Source: Lysobacterales bacterium
Lineage (GTDB): Bacteria; Pseudomonadota; Gammaproteobacteria; Xanthomonadales; SZUA-36
Direction of reading: 5' to 3'
Length of the DNA stretch: 64,000 nucleotides
NCBI GenBank assembly: GCA_028289465.1
Contig: JANQPM010000119.1
Coordinates: 22,819 to 86,818, forward strand
In this document: positions 1 through 8,641 of the stretch, in pieces
Layout: every line of letters begins with the position of its first letter
Position numbering within the stretch: the first letter of the stretch is position 1
The notes under the pieces: generated by a model
Seen by the model: only the letters and a program-made list of their open reading frames with translations
Databases searched by the model: none
What the model was told of the DNA's origin: nothing
Made by a program: the position numbers and the translations under genes

Positions 1-2
1 TC

Positions 3-953
3 GGTCTGGACAACTTTTCGACCGGACACCCGCGGAATCTCGATGACGTGCGCGCAGCAGTCGAACCGGATCAGTGGGGGCGGTTCAGTTTTATCGAAGG
101 CGATATTCGGAATCTGGTGACCTGTCAGCGGGCCTGCAGCGGAACGGACTATATCCTGCATCAGGCGGCGCTGGGTTCGGTGCCGCGCTCGGTAAAAGAT
201 CCGATAGCGACCAATCAGGCCAATATCGACGGCTTTTTGAATATGCTGGTTGCAGCGCGCGATGCAAAGGTCAGGCGCCTGGTCTATGCGGCCTCTAGCT
301 CCACCTACGGCGACCATCCGGATTTACCGAAGGTCGAAAACAAAATCGGCCGGCCGCTTTCCCCGTATGCGGTCACCAAGCTGGTCAATGAACTGTATGC
401 CGATGTTTTCGCCCGCGTTTACGGCCTGAGTACCATCGGCCTGCGCTACTTCAACGTTTTCGGTCCGCGCCAGGATCCGAAAGGTGCCTATGCCGCGGTT
501 ATCCCGAGATGGATTGCGGCAATGGCCAGCGGCACAACCGCATATATCAACGGCGACGGCAGGACCACCCGCGATTTCTGTTTTATTGAGAATTGCGTGC
601 AGGCCAATCTTCTTGCGGCGCTAAGCGGAGAAGACAGTGCCAATCAGGTCTACAATATCGCCTGCGGCGAGCAGATCACGCTCAACGAGCTGTTTGCATT
701 GATTCGGGATAGCCTGGTTCCAAATTTTCCCGACGCAAAATATATCAATCCGACCCACCGCGAATTCAGAGTCGGTGATGTACGCCACTCGCTGGCCGAT
801 ATTCAAAAAGCTGCAGCCAATCTTGAATATCAGCCGGAATATTCGGTGCGGGACGGCGTCCGCTTATTGACGGCATGGTATGCGGATAAAGCGGATTTCG
901 AAGGCGCAAACGGTGCGGGCGTAGGCACCAGGGACCGGCTGACCAGGTCCTGA
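3..953 (+). CDS. NAD-dependent UDP-sugar 4-epimerase (WbpP/Gne type), 5' partial
   Basis: This extended short-chain dehydrogenase probably interconverts UDP-GlcNAc(A) and UDP-GalNAc(A), supplying a sugar donor to the polysaccharide locus. The reading frame is open to the left edge and reads [16 protein letters not shown] before the first in-window GTG (48), so the N-terminal Rossmann glycine motif lies outside the window and the GTG is internal. The catalytic YxxxK is visible as SPYAVTK (Tyr codon 366-368, Lys 378-380). The signature [18 protein letters not shown] is typical of WbpP/TviC-like epimerases, and the SSSTYG serine strand precedes the Tyr. The next gene starts 7 bases after the stop. 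The family is clear; the exact substrate is inferred. Confidence 0.88.
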   Translation, partial: GLDNFSTGHPRNLDDVRAAVEPDQWGRFSFIEGDIRNLVTCQRACSGTDYILHQAALGSVPRSVKDPIATNQANIDGFLNMLVAARDAKVRRLVYAASSSTYGDHPDLPKVENKIGRPLSPYAVTKLVNELYADVFARVYGLSTIGLRYFNVFGPRQDPKGAYAAVIPRWIAAMASGTTAYINGDGRTTRDFCFIENCVQANLLAALSGEDSANQVYNIACGEQITLNELFALIRDSLVPNFPDAKYINPTHREFRVGDVRHSLADIQKAAANLEYQPEYSVRDGVRLLTAWYADKADFEGANGAGVGTRDRLTRS

Positions 954-960
954 TACCCGT

Positions 961-1929
961 ATGCCGAATCGCAAAAGCACCAACAGCGAAGCAAGCCGGG
1001 CAAGCACCGAAATACTGGTCGACGCAGTATTTCGGAATCGGCCAAGGCGGCAGCACCTGGAACTGATGGCGGACGAGGCGGTCTGGAAGGAGCTCGATCA
1101 TCATCAGTCGCTGGCCACGCTGGCTTTTCAGTTTGAGAACATCGAACCCGGCACCGATGCGCAGCGGCGGATTCGCCAGCGCCTGAAAGCGCTGGTCATC
1201 AAATACGCCGGCCAGCAGATGGTCTGGGCGGAGGGCCTCGAACGGATTGAACAGGCGCTTGCCGACAGGTCCATACGGTTTTTGTACCTGAAAGGATGGG
1301 CTGCCGCGCAGACCGTCTATCCGCAGCCGTGGATGCGCATGATGACCGATGTCGATATCTTCGTGGATCCGGCGCGCCTGGACGATGCACTGGACGTTCT
1401 GCATGTTCTCGGCTACCGGAACTACTTTCCGCCCAGAGGCAGAATCACCCGCAGCCAGTATATGTATGCCAAAGCCCTGAAACCCGGGGTGGACCTGGTG
1501 ATCGACCTGCATTTCCGAATCAGCAACCACCCGCGGTACTGGGCCGTATTTGATTTCGACCGGGTATGGACAGACCGGCAGCAACGGCGTGGACTGACCC
1601 GTCTGTCCGACCGCGAGTTCCTGTTTCATGCCAATAACCACGCATCGCTAAAAGGTATCGTGGATTCCGTCTTTCAGGAGATGGCGGATTGGTTCTTCCT
1701 TTGCCCGGCACGGCCAAGTGAGCCGGCCCGGTACCTGGATTTTTTGCAACCGAAACTGCAGCAGCTCACCGACCGGCGCCGCAGCGTTACCCCGCAATTG
1801 CTGTTCGGCAGCTACAACAAGGCAAAACACCGGGTGTTCCTGGACCGCTTTTCTTCGCTGCCCAATAACCGTACCCGGTTTCTGTACCTCAAGGAACTGG
1901 TCTTCGGCGGCCGACCGAGGCAGCAGTAG
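961..1929 (+). CDS. Nucleotidyltransferase-fold protein (NTP_transf_5-like)
   Basis: The 322-residue protein resembles the uncharacterised nucleotidyltransferase family often found inside capsule and exopolysaccharide loci. The core is FLYLKGWAAAQTVYP followed by RMMTDVDIFVDP (about residues 102-140), whose DVDIF carries the paired acidic residues expected for metal binding in this fold. A late LFHANNHASLKG segment fits the family's C-terminal half. It starts at an ATG 7 bases after the epimerase stop and is probably in the same transcript. No biochemical role is established for these proteins in polysaccharide synthesis, so I assign only the fold and the context. Confidence 0.7.
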   Translation: MPNRKSTNSEASRASTEILVDAVFRNRPRRQHLELMADEAVWKELDHHQSLATLAFQFENIEPGTDAQRRIRQRLKALVIKYAGQQMVWAEGLERIEQALADRSIRFLYLKGWAAAQTVYPQPWMRMMTDVDIFVDPARLDDALDVLHVLGYRNYFPPRGRITRSQYMYAKALKPGVDLVIDLHFRISNHPRYWAVFDFDRVWTDRQQRRGLTRLSDREFLFHANNHASLKGIVDSVFQEMADWFFLCPARPSEPARYLDFLQPKLQQLTDRRRSVTPQLLFGSYNKAKHRVFLDRFSSLPNNRTRFLYLKELVFGGRPRQQ

Positions 1930-1954
1930 CCGACCGGTTGAGCCGTTGCAAACG

Positions 1955-2869
1955 ATGGAATCTAGTATCAGGCCCAATGGGTTCGAGCGGCTGGCTTTAC
2001 GGGCGGTAAGGTTTATCGGCCACCAGAACTGGTTTCGGCTGGGTATCAGAAGACGGCTGGTGCAGTGGCTGTTCAATCCCATGACGATGTCAGCCTGGGA
2101 GTTCGAGACGCCGTTTTTCTCGCTGCGCTATCGCGGCTGCTTCGATAGCGTGATCGACTGGTGCGTGTACTTTTTCGGCAGTTTTGCAACGCAGGAATTG
2201 AAGCTGCTGAAAACGCTGGCGTCTGACGTCGAGGCACCGGTGTTTTGGGATATCGGCGCGAACACCGGCCAGCACACGTTATTCATGTCGCAGTACTGTG
2301 CCGATGTGTATGCGTTTGAACCCTACGAACGGGTGCGCGAGCGGATGACAACAAATCTGGACCTGAATCAAATTCAAAACGTTACTGTATTACCGTTCGG
2401 GCTTGGAGAGCGGCGTGAAACGGCCGAGTACTTCGCGCCGGATACGCGCAACCTTGGTACCGGATCGTTTTTCGCCGACCACAGCGATGCCAATGTGCCA
2501 TCCGCAGCGCTCAATATTGAAAACGGCGATGCGGCACGGGCAAACAGTGGGCTGGCAGCCCCCGATATCATCAAACTGGATGTCGAGGGTTTTGAGATTT
2601 CCGTATTGCGCGGCTTGAGGAAAACGTTGCAGGAAGCCCGGCCGTCGATATTGATGGAAATTACCAATACGACGCTGAACCAACTGGGCGAAGGGAATTC
2701 GCTGCCGGACCTTTTTCCTTATCCGCATCGCATTTATATCGTTGAGCCTAAAAAGCCGATATTTCCGATGCTGAATTCCGACGAAGTCCTGCTGATGCCG
2801 TTTGCGGGTATTACCGACGCCAGAACCAGTAAGTACATCGTTGTAGAGCCCGACCGCGACAGTGCCTGA
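1955..2869 (+). CDS. FkbM-family SAM-dependent methyltransferase
   Basis: This is a 304-residue protein. The glycine-rich SAM-binding motif VFWDIGANTGQHT is at about residues 96-108 (DIGANTG 99-105), followed by VYAFEPYERV (acidic end of strand 2) and IIKLDVEGFEISVLRG, the hallmark strand of FkbM methyltransferases. In polysaccharide loci the family usually O-methylates a sugar. The open frame extends upstream to 1718, but that part only mirrors the preceding gene in another frame, so the ATG at 1955 (26 bases after the previous stop) is preferred. About 140 bases without a gene follow before the next start. The acceptor sugar cannot be deduced. Confidence 0.85.
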   Translation: MESSIRPNGFERLALRAVRFIGHQNWFRLGIRRRLVQWLFNPMTMSAWEFETPFFSLRYRGCFDSVIDWCVYFFGSFATQELKLLKTLASDVEAPVFWDIGANTGQHTLFMSQYCADVYAFEPYERVRERMTTNLDLNQIQNVTVLPFGLGERRETAEYFAPDTRNLGTGSFFADHSDANVPSAALNIENGDAARANSGLAAPDIIKLDVEGFEISVLRGLRKTLQEARPSILMEITNTTLNQLGEGNSLPDLFPYPHRIYIVEPKKPIFPMLNSDEVLLMPFAGITDARTSKYIVVEPDRDSA

Positions 2870-3008
2870 GACCCTGAATTCAACCACCATAGGCAACCCT
2901 ATGAGTTTATTGGGTTCGCCCCCCGGTAGGCGTTTCGGTCATATACGCCGGGAGTCAGAGGTTGGCTGTGTCATTCATTTATTAATCAGATGAGGAGCGT
3001 TTGAGGCC

Positions 3009-3956
3009 ATGCCGGAATCGAACCAGAAGTTCTTTGCACATCCCGCTGCAATTATCGAATGCAACGATACCGCGGTTGGCGCCGGTACGCGAATCTGGGC
3101 CAATACGCACATATTGCCAGGCGCGGTTATTGGGGAGGACTGCAATGTTTGCGATTTTGTGTTTATCGAAAATGATGTGGTAATAGGCGATAGGGTAACC
3201 ATCAAGTCCGGCGTTCAATTATGGGATGGAATCCGAATCGAAGATGAGGTGTTTATCGGCCCGAATGCAACGTTCACTAACGATAGGTTTCCACGCAGTA
3301 AAAAATACCCTGCGGAGTTTCCGAGAACCGTGCTAAAGAAGGGTTCGTCTATCGGAGCGAATGCGACCGTGCTTCCCGGTTTGACTATCGGTGCCAGCGC
3401 GATGGTTGGCGCTGGTGCCGTTGTTACACGGGACGTTCCGGCAAATGCCATTGTGGCGGGAAACCCGGCGGTTATTACCGGTTACGTGGATGCCAAACAG
3501 CAGACGGTAGATTTGGATGCGTCTACCGATCTCACGCAGGCAATGGAGGTCGAAGGCGTTTTTGTTCGCCGCCTCAAGTATGTCAATGATTTGCGCGGCG
3601 ATCTTTCCGTAATGGATGTGCAAAAAGAAATCCCGTTTGAAGTGCAGCGTATCTTCTGGGTCTACGATGTGCCGAATGAAAGGATTAGAGGTTCGCATGT
3701 ACATCGGGTATTGGAAGAGTTTCTGATTTGCGTCAAAGGCTCGGTCACGGTCGTTGTCGACGACGGTTCTAGCCGCAAGGAGATTGTATTGAATGATCCT
3801 TCTACAGGGCTTTACCTGCCGCCAAAAATCTGGCGAACACTGTATCGGTATTCAGCCGATGCGGTTTTACTGGTACTGGCATCGCATGAATACGACGCGA
3901 ATGACTACATCAGGGACTACGAAACATTTTTGTCTATGATTGCCGAACCCCGATGA
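3009..3956 (+). CDS. WxcM-like fusion: hexapeptide acetyltransferase plus dTDP-sugar 3,4-ketoisomerase
   Basis: The 315-residue two-domain protein has a left-handed beta-helix acyltransferase at residues 10-165 (hexapeptide repeats such as [20 protein letters not shown]; end motif [21 protein letters not shown]). A cupin of the FdtA/QdtA ketoisomerase type lies at about 180-310 ([20 protein letters not shown] carries the conserved His residues). In characterised relatives (Xanthomonas WxcM, Shewanella FdtD) the cupin turns dTDP-4-keto-6-deoxyglucose into the 3-keto sugar, and after transamination the helix domain N-acetylates the 3-amino group. It overlaps the next aminotransferase by ATGA, which fits this pathway. 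Whether the product is Fuc3NAc or Qui3NAc cannot be told by eye. The surrounding 3-8 kb looks richer in A/T than the flanks. Confidence 0.88.
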   Translation: MPESNQKFFAHPAAIIECNDTAVGAGTRIWANTHILPGAVIGEDCNVCDFVFIENDVVIGDRVTIKSGVQLWDGIRIEDEVFIGPNATFTNDRFPRSKKYPAEFPRTVLKKGSSIGANATVLPGLTIGASAMVGAGAVVTRDVPANAIVAGNPAVITGYVDAKQQTVDLDASTDLTQAMEVEGVFVRRLKYVNDLRGDLSVMDVQKEIPFEVQRIFWVYDVPNERIRGSHVHRVLEEFLICVKGSVTVVVDDGSSRKEIVLNDPSTGLYLPPKIWRTLYRYSADAVLLVLASHEYDANDYIRDYETFLSMIAEPR

Positions 3957-5053
3957 ACCGCATTCCGTTCTTTAATTTACGAGAAATGCATCGTGAGGTT
4001 CAGGCAGAATTGGAAAATGCCTACCGCAGTGTTTTCGGCTCCGATCATTTCATCCTGGGTCAGGAAACCGAGTTATTCGAATCCGAGTTCGGGACATATT
4101 GCGGAGCTGACCACTGTGTCGGCGTTGCTTCAGGGATAGACGCCATTAGGCTGACGTTAGAAGCCTGCCAAATTGGTCCCGGAGATGAGGTTCTGGTGCC
4201 TTCGCATACGTTTATTGCGACATGGCTAGCGGTATCGCAGGCTGGTGCCACGCCGGTTCCGGTCGAACCGGATATTACAACTTGCAACATCGACGCAGGC
4301 TTGATTGAAGCGGCGATAACGGAAAAAACCAAGGCGGTCATTCCTGTCCATCTTTACGGTCAGCCGGCGGATATGGATCCGATAATGGCTATTGCCAAAG
4401 CATACAGCCTGGTTGTCATCGAAGATGCGGCCCAGGCCCACGGCGCTAGATACAAGGGCTGCCGGGTTGGGTCACTGGCGCATGCAGCGGCATTTAGTTT
4501 TTATCCGGCCAAGAATCTGGGAGCGCTGGGCGACGGCGGGGCGGTTACCACCGATGATGCAGGAATCGCAGATCGGTTGAGGCTGCTGCGCAACTATGGC
4601 TCGAAGGCGAAATACCGCCACGAGATCCCAGGCCACAATAGCCGGCTTGATGAGCTGCAGGCTGCATTTCTGAGGGTAAAGCTGGCAAAACTGGATACGT
4701 GGAATCAGCGCCGCAGGGATATCGCGGATCAATATTCTGAAAAGCTGGACGGCGCGAATGGTCTGGTGCTTCCCCGCTTCCCCGATACGGTGGAGCCAGT
4801 ATGGCATCTGTACACTATTCGACATGCTCTGCGCGACGAATTGCAGCAATACTTGAAAGAGAAACAAATCGGTACGTTGATTCACTATCCCGTTCCACCG
4901 CACCGTTCAGATATATACCGACCGACCAGCGGTAAGGACTTGCCATTAGCTGACGAGATTGCACGCTCCACCTTGAGTTTGCCGATGGGACCGGATTTGC
5001 AAACCGGCCAGATTGCCCATGTCTGCAGTCAAATTCTTGAATTCTTGAAATAG
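3953..5053 (+). CDS. DegT/DnrJ/EryC1 sugar aminotransferase (FdtB/QdtB-like)
   Basis: This 366-residue PLP-dependent aminotransferase probably transaminates the 3-keto-6-deoxy sugar nucleotide made by the upstream cupin domain. The PLP lysine is Lys187 in [18 protein letters not shown]. The pocket motifs [11 protein letters not shown] and [13 protein letters not shown] are intact, and [12 protein letters not shown] is typical of the family. The start overlaps the stop of the WxcM-like gene (ATGA), which indicates translational coupling. Its 3' end overlaps the end of the convergent glycosyltransferase gene by 25 bases. Genes for the earlier dTDP-glucose steps (rmlA, rmlB) are not in the window. 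Confidence 0.9.
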   Translation: MNRIPFFNLREMHREVQAELENAYRSVFGSDHFILGQETELFESEFGTYCGADHCVGVASGIDAIRLTLEACQIGPGDEVLVPSHTFIATWLAVSQAGATPVPVEPDITTCNIDAGLIEAAITEKTKAVIPVHLYGQPADMDPIMAIAKAYSLVVIEDAAQAHGARYKGCRVGSLAHAAAFSFYPAKNLGALGDGGAVTTDDAGIADRLRLLRNYGSKAKYRHEIPGHNSRLDELQAAFLRVKLAKLDTWNQRRRDIADQYSEKLDGANGLVLPRFPDTVEPVWHLYTIRHALRDELQQYLKEKQIGTLIHYPVPPHRSDIYRPTSGKDLPLADEIARSTLSLPMGPDLQTGQIAHVCSQILEFLK

Positions 5054-5997
5054 GCGTCCAGCAGCACAGAAGCCATCTTTGATGGCAAAAACGACACGAA
5101 CAGCGCGGCAGCCCGTTTTGGTGCCAGATAATACCCTGGCCTGGCCCGAAAGCCGGCCCATAAGGCTTTCCGGGCCATCCCGAAATCACGCCGAAGATTA
5201 AGGAATTCCATTCCCTTGAGGCAATGTAGTCGAGCCATGACGAAACTGCGGTGTTTCGATATGTTCGGCGGCAGGTTCTCCGATTCGAAAAACTCGGACC
5301 AGAAACGTAGATTGTCGCGATACATTTTAGATGTGTTTTTACCGATATTCTGTGGGTGGTCACGCATTACGCCCACAACCTGTTCGACGAAATCGTATTT
5401 AAAAGCGGTTGCAATCCGCAGATAAATCGCTTCGCCTTCAGCCACATATCCGGTATGAAAACGGAATTGGTCAAAGCATTTTCTGCGAAATAGCGGAGTG
5501 ATCGGGTAAACGAAGTTTCCCTTCAGGATAAGTTGTTCCAAGATGTCCCCGCGATGGAGCTCGGAATCAATAATCCTGGTTTCATCGCGATCCGGAAAAT
5601 ACCTGGCGCCGCGGCCATAGACAGCACCGTATTCGCTGCCCAGCGTGCGGAATTTCTCGATCTGAAGTTGTGTTTTTTCCGGTAGATACCAATCGTCCGA
5701 TGGCAGTAACGAAATGAAATCGCCGCGAGCCAGATCCAGAGCCTGGTTAAGCACTTGTCCCTGACCCTTGTTTTGCCTGTTGAGAATAATCTTGAGATTA
5801 TCTCGCTCCGGAAAGGACTTAAGCACCCCGTGCGTATCGTCACGGGAGCCATCGTCAACGACAATAACTTCGACATTTTCATAAGTCTGACCGAGCGCAC
5901 TCCTAATGGACTTCTCAATAAACTGAGAGTGGTTAAACGATGGAATCAGTATGGAAACCAGAGGCAACGATAAGTCAGGCATGATTCTGTCGCGCAT
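5029..5997 (-). CDS. Family 2 glycosyltransferase
   Basis: The 322-residue GT-A protein begins [19 protein letters not shown] and carries VVDDGSRDD (Asp48-Asp49) and LLPSDDWYL (Asp101-Asp102, the DXD-like metal site), both standard for GT2 enzymes. It should transfer one sugar to the lipid-linked repeat unit at the inner membrane. It is the only minus-strand gene in the first 33 kb. It converges with the aminotransferase (25-base overlap) and its start is 11 bases from the divergent acyltransferase. An alternative ATG lies at 5982. Neither start has a clear Shine-Dalgarno sequence. The donor and linkage are unknown. Confidence 0.85.
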   Translation of the reverse strand: MRDRIMPDLSLPLVSILIPSFNHSQFIEKSIRSALGQTYENVEVIVVDDGSRDDTHGVLKSFPERDNLKIILNRQNKGQGQVLNQALDLARGDFISLLPSDDWYLPEKTQLQIEKFRTLGSEYGAVYGRGARYFPDRDETRIIDSELHRGDILEQLILKGNFVYPITPLFRRKCFDQFRFHTGYVAEGEAIYLRIATAFKYDFVEQVVGVMRDHPQNIGKNTSKMYRDNLRFWSEFFESENLPPNISKHRSFVMARLHCLKGMEFLNLRRDFGMARKALWAGFRARPGYYLAPKRAAALFVSFLPSKMASVLLDAYFKNSRI

Positions 5998-6008
5998 GAG
6001 CAGCCAGC

Positions 6009-6569
6009 ATGATTAGACAATTAATGCGATTCAACTACAAGGCCATTCTGCGAATTTCTGCGCGATTGTCGAGAATTCGGTTTTTCTTTCGGCGCTGGCA
6101 ATTCGAAAGCTCTGGGAAAGGCTGCCGAATGGCAGGCCACGTCCGGGTTTCTCCGCATCTGGAAGTCATTTTGGGGGACAATGTAGTACTACGCAGACGG
6201 GTGACGTTAAGCGGTCGCGGGAAGCTCGTCATTGGGGACAATACCACTCTAAATGAGGGCGTGATTATTGCGGCCTACGAGTCTGTCACCATCGGCAACG
6301 ACTGCCTGTTTGCACCACGCGCCTACGTGTTGGACGTGGATCATCGGTTTGACAGGTCCGGGGTCCCGGCTTCCCGGCAGGGTTATGTCACATCTGAAGT
6401 CCGCATAGCGGATGGCTCATGGATTGGCGCCAATGCTGTGATTACACGCGGCGTTCAATTGGGAGAGAGCTGTATAGTCGGAGCGAACTCGGTAGTGACC
6501 CGGTCGTTTCGATCCGGCAGCGTTATTGGCGGTGTTCCGGCGAGATCAATTCGGGATCGTTCCGATTAA
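6009..6569 (+). CDS. Left-handed beta-helix (hexapeptide) acyltransferase
   Basis: This 186-residue protein is of the LacA/WcaF/Maa type. Hexapeptide repeats run from about residue 45 (VILGDNVVLRRRVTLSG) through IGDNTTLNEGVIIAAYESV and end with the capping motif IVGANSVVTRSF followed by GGVPARSI. The loop DVDHRFDRSG provides the catalytic-type His. It probably O-acetylates a sugar or glycolipid intermediate. The N-terminal 40 residues are basic and may contact the membrane. It diverges from the GT2 gene with almost no intergenic space, so any promoter must lie inside the neighbouring gene. Confidence 0.85.
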   Translation: MIRQLMRFNYKAILRISARLSRIRFFFRRWQFESSGKGCRMAGHVRVSPHLEVILGDNVVLRRRVTLSGRGKLVIGDNTTLNEGVIIAAYESVTIGNDCLFAPRAYVLDVDHRFDRSGVPASRQGYVTSEVRIADGSWIGANAVITRGVQLGESCIVGANSVVTRSFRSGSVIGGVPARSIRDRSD

Positions 6570-7998
6570 CCAGAAGTTCAAGAAAGGCGTGATCGGTCTT
6601 GCGGGCGCTTCTGTCGTAGCCGGTGTTGCATTGGCCGCAAAGGGCAAAATGGCCGCGGTTCTTTTGGGGCTTTCCGGCGTAGCAGTGTTGGCGCAGGCCA
6701 ATAATTTACTGGGCATATCGCGGATCTTGGGTCTGATGGGGATGCACGATGGTATCGTCAGACACCTATCGAGACGAATGGTCGATAATCCTGCGTCGGC
6801 GGCATCGCAATTTGCGACTGTATTGCTGGCCGGTACGCTGTTCGGCGGGCTGGTGGCTGTCCTTTTTTATACCGCAAAGGAGCAGTTGCTTGCGCTCTCT
6901 TTCAGCCAAACGGTCGGTGTGGAAGTCCTGGTCGTTATTGCGGCATTGATTCCGTGTCTGGTGATCAGCCAGATAATGCTTGCTTTCATTTCCAGTATCG
7001 CTGACCCGAAGTGGCTTGCTGCGTTCAAGACAGTGCCCGAGTTCGCATCGGTCGCCGTATTCTGGCCGCTGGCGTTTTCGTATGGGGTAGTTGGTGCGCT
7101 GCTGGCCACAGCAGTACTTTATTTTGCCAAGATACTGATCGGTTGCTGCCTGCTGGCTAAGTTTCTTACAAAGCACAGGCTTCGATTATCCCACCTCAGT
7201 TTTGAGAGGCGCTATATCTCCGAAAATATGGGTTTCGGGCTGACTGCGCTTATTACGACATTGAGCGCAGCACTAATGTATACGGTTTTGTTGAAAGCAA
7301 TCTTCTCAATCAAGGGAGAAGCTGCCGCTGGTGCGTTCTCAACAGTATGGCGTCTGGGTACGGTGTATTTCGCAATGCTGTTTTCATCCGTGGGCAGCTA
7401 TTTGTTTCCAAGACTGGCGCAGGTCAGTACAGCGAAGCTGCTGAATATCGAGTTGAATCAGGCCTTGATCGTCTATCAGAAACTGGCAATTTTTGTGTTG
7501 TCTGCTATGGCCATTGCGCCAGCTTTGCTGCTGGAAATTTTGTTTAGTTCCGAGTTTGCCATGGCGGCCGGAATCTTACTGGCCTTTCTGCCCGGTGAGC
7601 TGTTCCGCATATCGACGGACTGCGTTGCGATGACGGTACTGGCTAATAAACACCTGCGCGCCTATTCGGTCGCGTATATTATCTGGGCGGCAGTTTTTCT
7701 TGGCGGTGCGTTTCTGCTTCTGGAGCCATTTGGCATTCTCGGCGCTGCTATCTGGTACTCACTTTCCCGCGCTGCTTATTTTTTCGGTTTCATATCGTTT
7801 TGTGCAGTACGGTTCGAAATTCGGGTGGCTGTGAAGCCATTGGCCCAGCTTGGCCTGGGTGCGGCCCTGCTGTTCGCGGTATTTGCCATTTTTCATAGCG
7901 GCCATCATCAGACCTCAGCATTGCTGGCCGGCGTGTTTACGATGATTTGGGGTATGGTGTTCATCACGCCGGCAATCTTGCGGTTTGGTCGTCGGTAA
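6526..7998 (+). CDS. Polysaccharide flippase (Wzx/MATE-like membrane protein)
   Basis: This is a very hydrophobic protein of about 480 residues with 12 or so predicted membrane segments. It opens with KKGVIGLAGASVVAGVALA, the usual start of the MurJ/Wzx/PST superfamily. It should flip the undecaprenyl-linked repeat unit to the periplasm. The start is uncertain: the frame opens at TTG 6526 inside the previous acyltransferase gene, GTG 6532 is close by, and GTG 6589 lies downstream but would cut into the conserved KKGV segment. I give the longest version, which overlaps the preceding gene by 44 bases. It is the only flippase candidate in the locus, which fits one Wzx/Wzy-type pathway. Confidence 0.82.
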   Translation: MAVFRRDQFGIVPINQKFKKGVIGLAGASVVAGVALAAKGKMAAVLLGLSGVAVLAQANNLLGISRILGLMGMHDGIVRHLSRRMVDNPASAASQFATVLLAGTLFGGLVAVLFYTAKEQLLALSFSQTVGVEVLVVIAALIPCLVISQIMLAFISSIADPKWLAAFKTVPEFASVAVFWPLAFSYGVVGALLATAVLYFAKILIGCCLLAKFLTKHRLRLSHLSFERRYISENMGFGLTALITTLSAALMYTVLLKAIFSIKGEAAAGAFSTVWRLGTVYFAMLFSSVGSYLFPRLAQVSTAKLLNIELNQALIVYQKLAIFVLSAMAIAPALLLEILFSSEFAMAAGILLAFLPGELFRISTDCVAMTVLANKHLRAYSVAYIIWAAVFLGGAFLLLEPFGILGAAIWYSLSRAAYFFGFISFCAVRFEIRVAVKPLAQLGLGAALLFAVFAIFHSGHHQTSALLAGVFTMIWGMVFITPAILRFGRR

Positions 7999-8023
7999 AC
8001 TGCAATTGCGGAAACCATAGACG

Positions 8024-8614
8024 ATGACCAGACTTAGACATATCTACCGGTCGCTGCGCTCCAGGCTGCGGCAGCTCGTTATTCGCGTGCGGTTTTCCGG
8101 CGTTCGCTTCGGTCGGCATGTGGTTATCGACAGCGGCGTTCGCATTCGAGCCTCAGGTAATGGAACCGTATCCATCGGCGACCACGTCTTTATCGGAAGA
8201 GGTTCGCTGGTTATCGCCAAACGCGGCACTATTCAGATTGGCGATCATACCCATCTGTCACATGGTCTGACGCTGGTCTGCCAAAGCGCGGTCGCCATCG
8301 GCGAGAATGGCCTGGTCGGCGAATACGTGACCATCAGAGATCAGAATCATGGTATCGCGCCGGGCAAACCTTACCGGCTTCAGCCGGCCAGGACCGAAGC
8401 TATCCAAATCGGGGAGAACGTATGGATCGGCGCTCATTCTTCGGTACTTGCCGGCTCCAGGATCGGGCGCGACTGCGTGGTTGGTGCGAACTCGGTTGTC
8501 AGGGGCGAACTGGAACCGGGCTGTGTCTACGCCGGCCAACCTGCCGGCAAGGTTAAAACCATAAGGTCAAATGACCCAAAGCCGAATGACCCAAAGCCGA
8601 ATGACACGAAATAG
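8024..8614 (+). CDS. Second hexapeptide acyltransferase, with repetitive C-terminal tail
   Basis: The 196-residue left-handed beta-helix protein has repeats from about residue 30 (FGRHVVIDSGVRI) through VSIGDHVFIGRGSLVI to the cap CVVGANSVVRGELEPG and YAGQPAGKV. The loop RDQNHGIAPGKPYRLQPA supplies the catalytic-type His, as in WcaF/VatD-like O-acetyltransferases. The last residues (NDPKPNDPKPNDTK) come from a 15-base tandem repeat and have no counterpart in the family core. It begins 25 bases after the flippase gene and is followed 27 bases later by a second acyltransferase of a different family, so the polymer is probably acetylated at more than one position. Confidence 0.84.
   Translation: MTRLRHIYRSLRSRLRQLVIRVRFSGVRFGRHVVIDSGVRIRASGNGTVSIGDHVFIGRGSLVIAKRGTIQIGDHTHLSHGLTLVCQSAVAIGENGLVGEYVTIRDQNHGIAPGKPYRLQPARTEAIQIGENVWIGAHSSVLAGSRIGRDCVVGANSVVRGELEPGCVYAGQPAGKVKTIRSNDPKPNDPKPNDTK
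8570..8614 (+). repeat. 15-base tandem repeat, three copies, at the gene end
   Basis: Two identical 15-base units (8570-8584 and 8585-8599) and a third, diverged unit (8600-8614) that carries the stop codon encode the NDPKP repeats at the C terminus of the acyltransferase. The units keep the frame, so copy-number change would only lengthen or shorten the tail. Confidence 0.85.
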
Positions 8615-8641
8615 CGGTACTTCGTCCGTTAGAACGCAGCG

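Noticed and set aside
766..1641. Open frame of 291 codons on the minus strand
   Set aside because: It is the antisense of the epimerase end and the nucleotidyltransferase gene, has no family features, and both sense genes are well supported.
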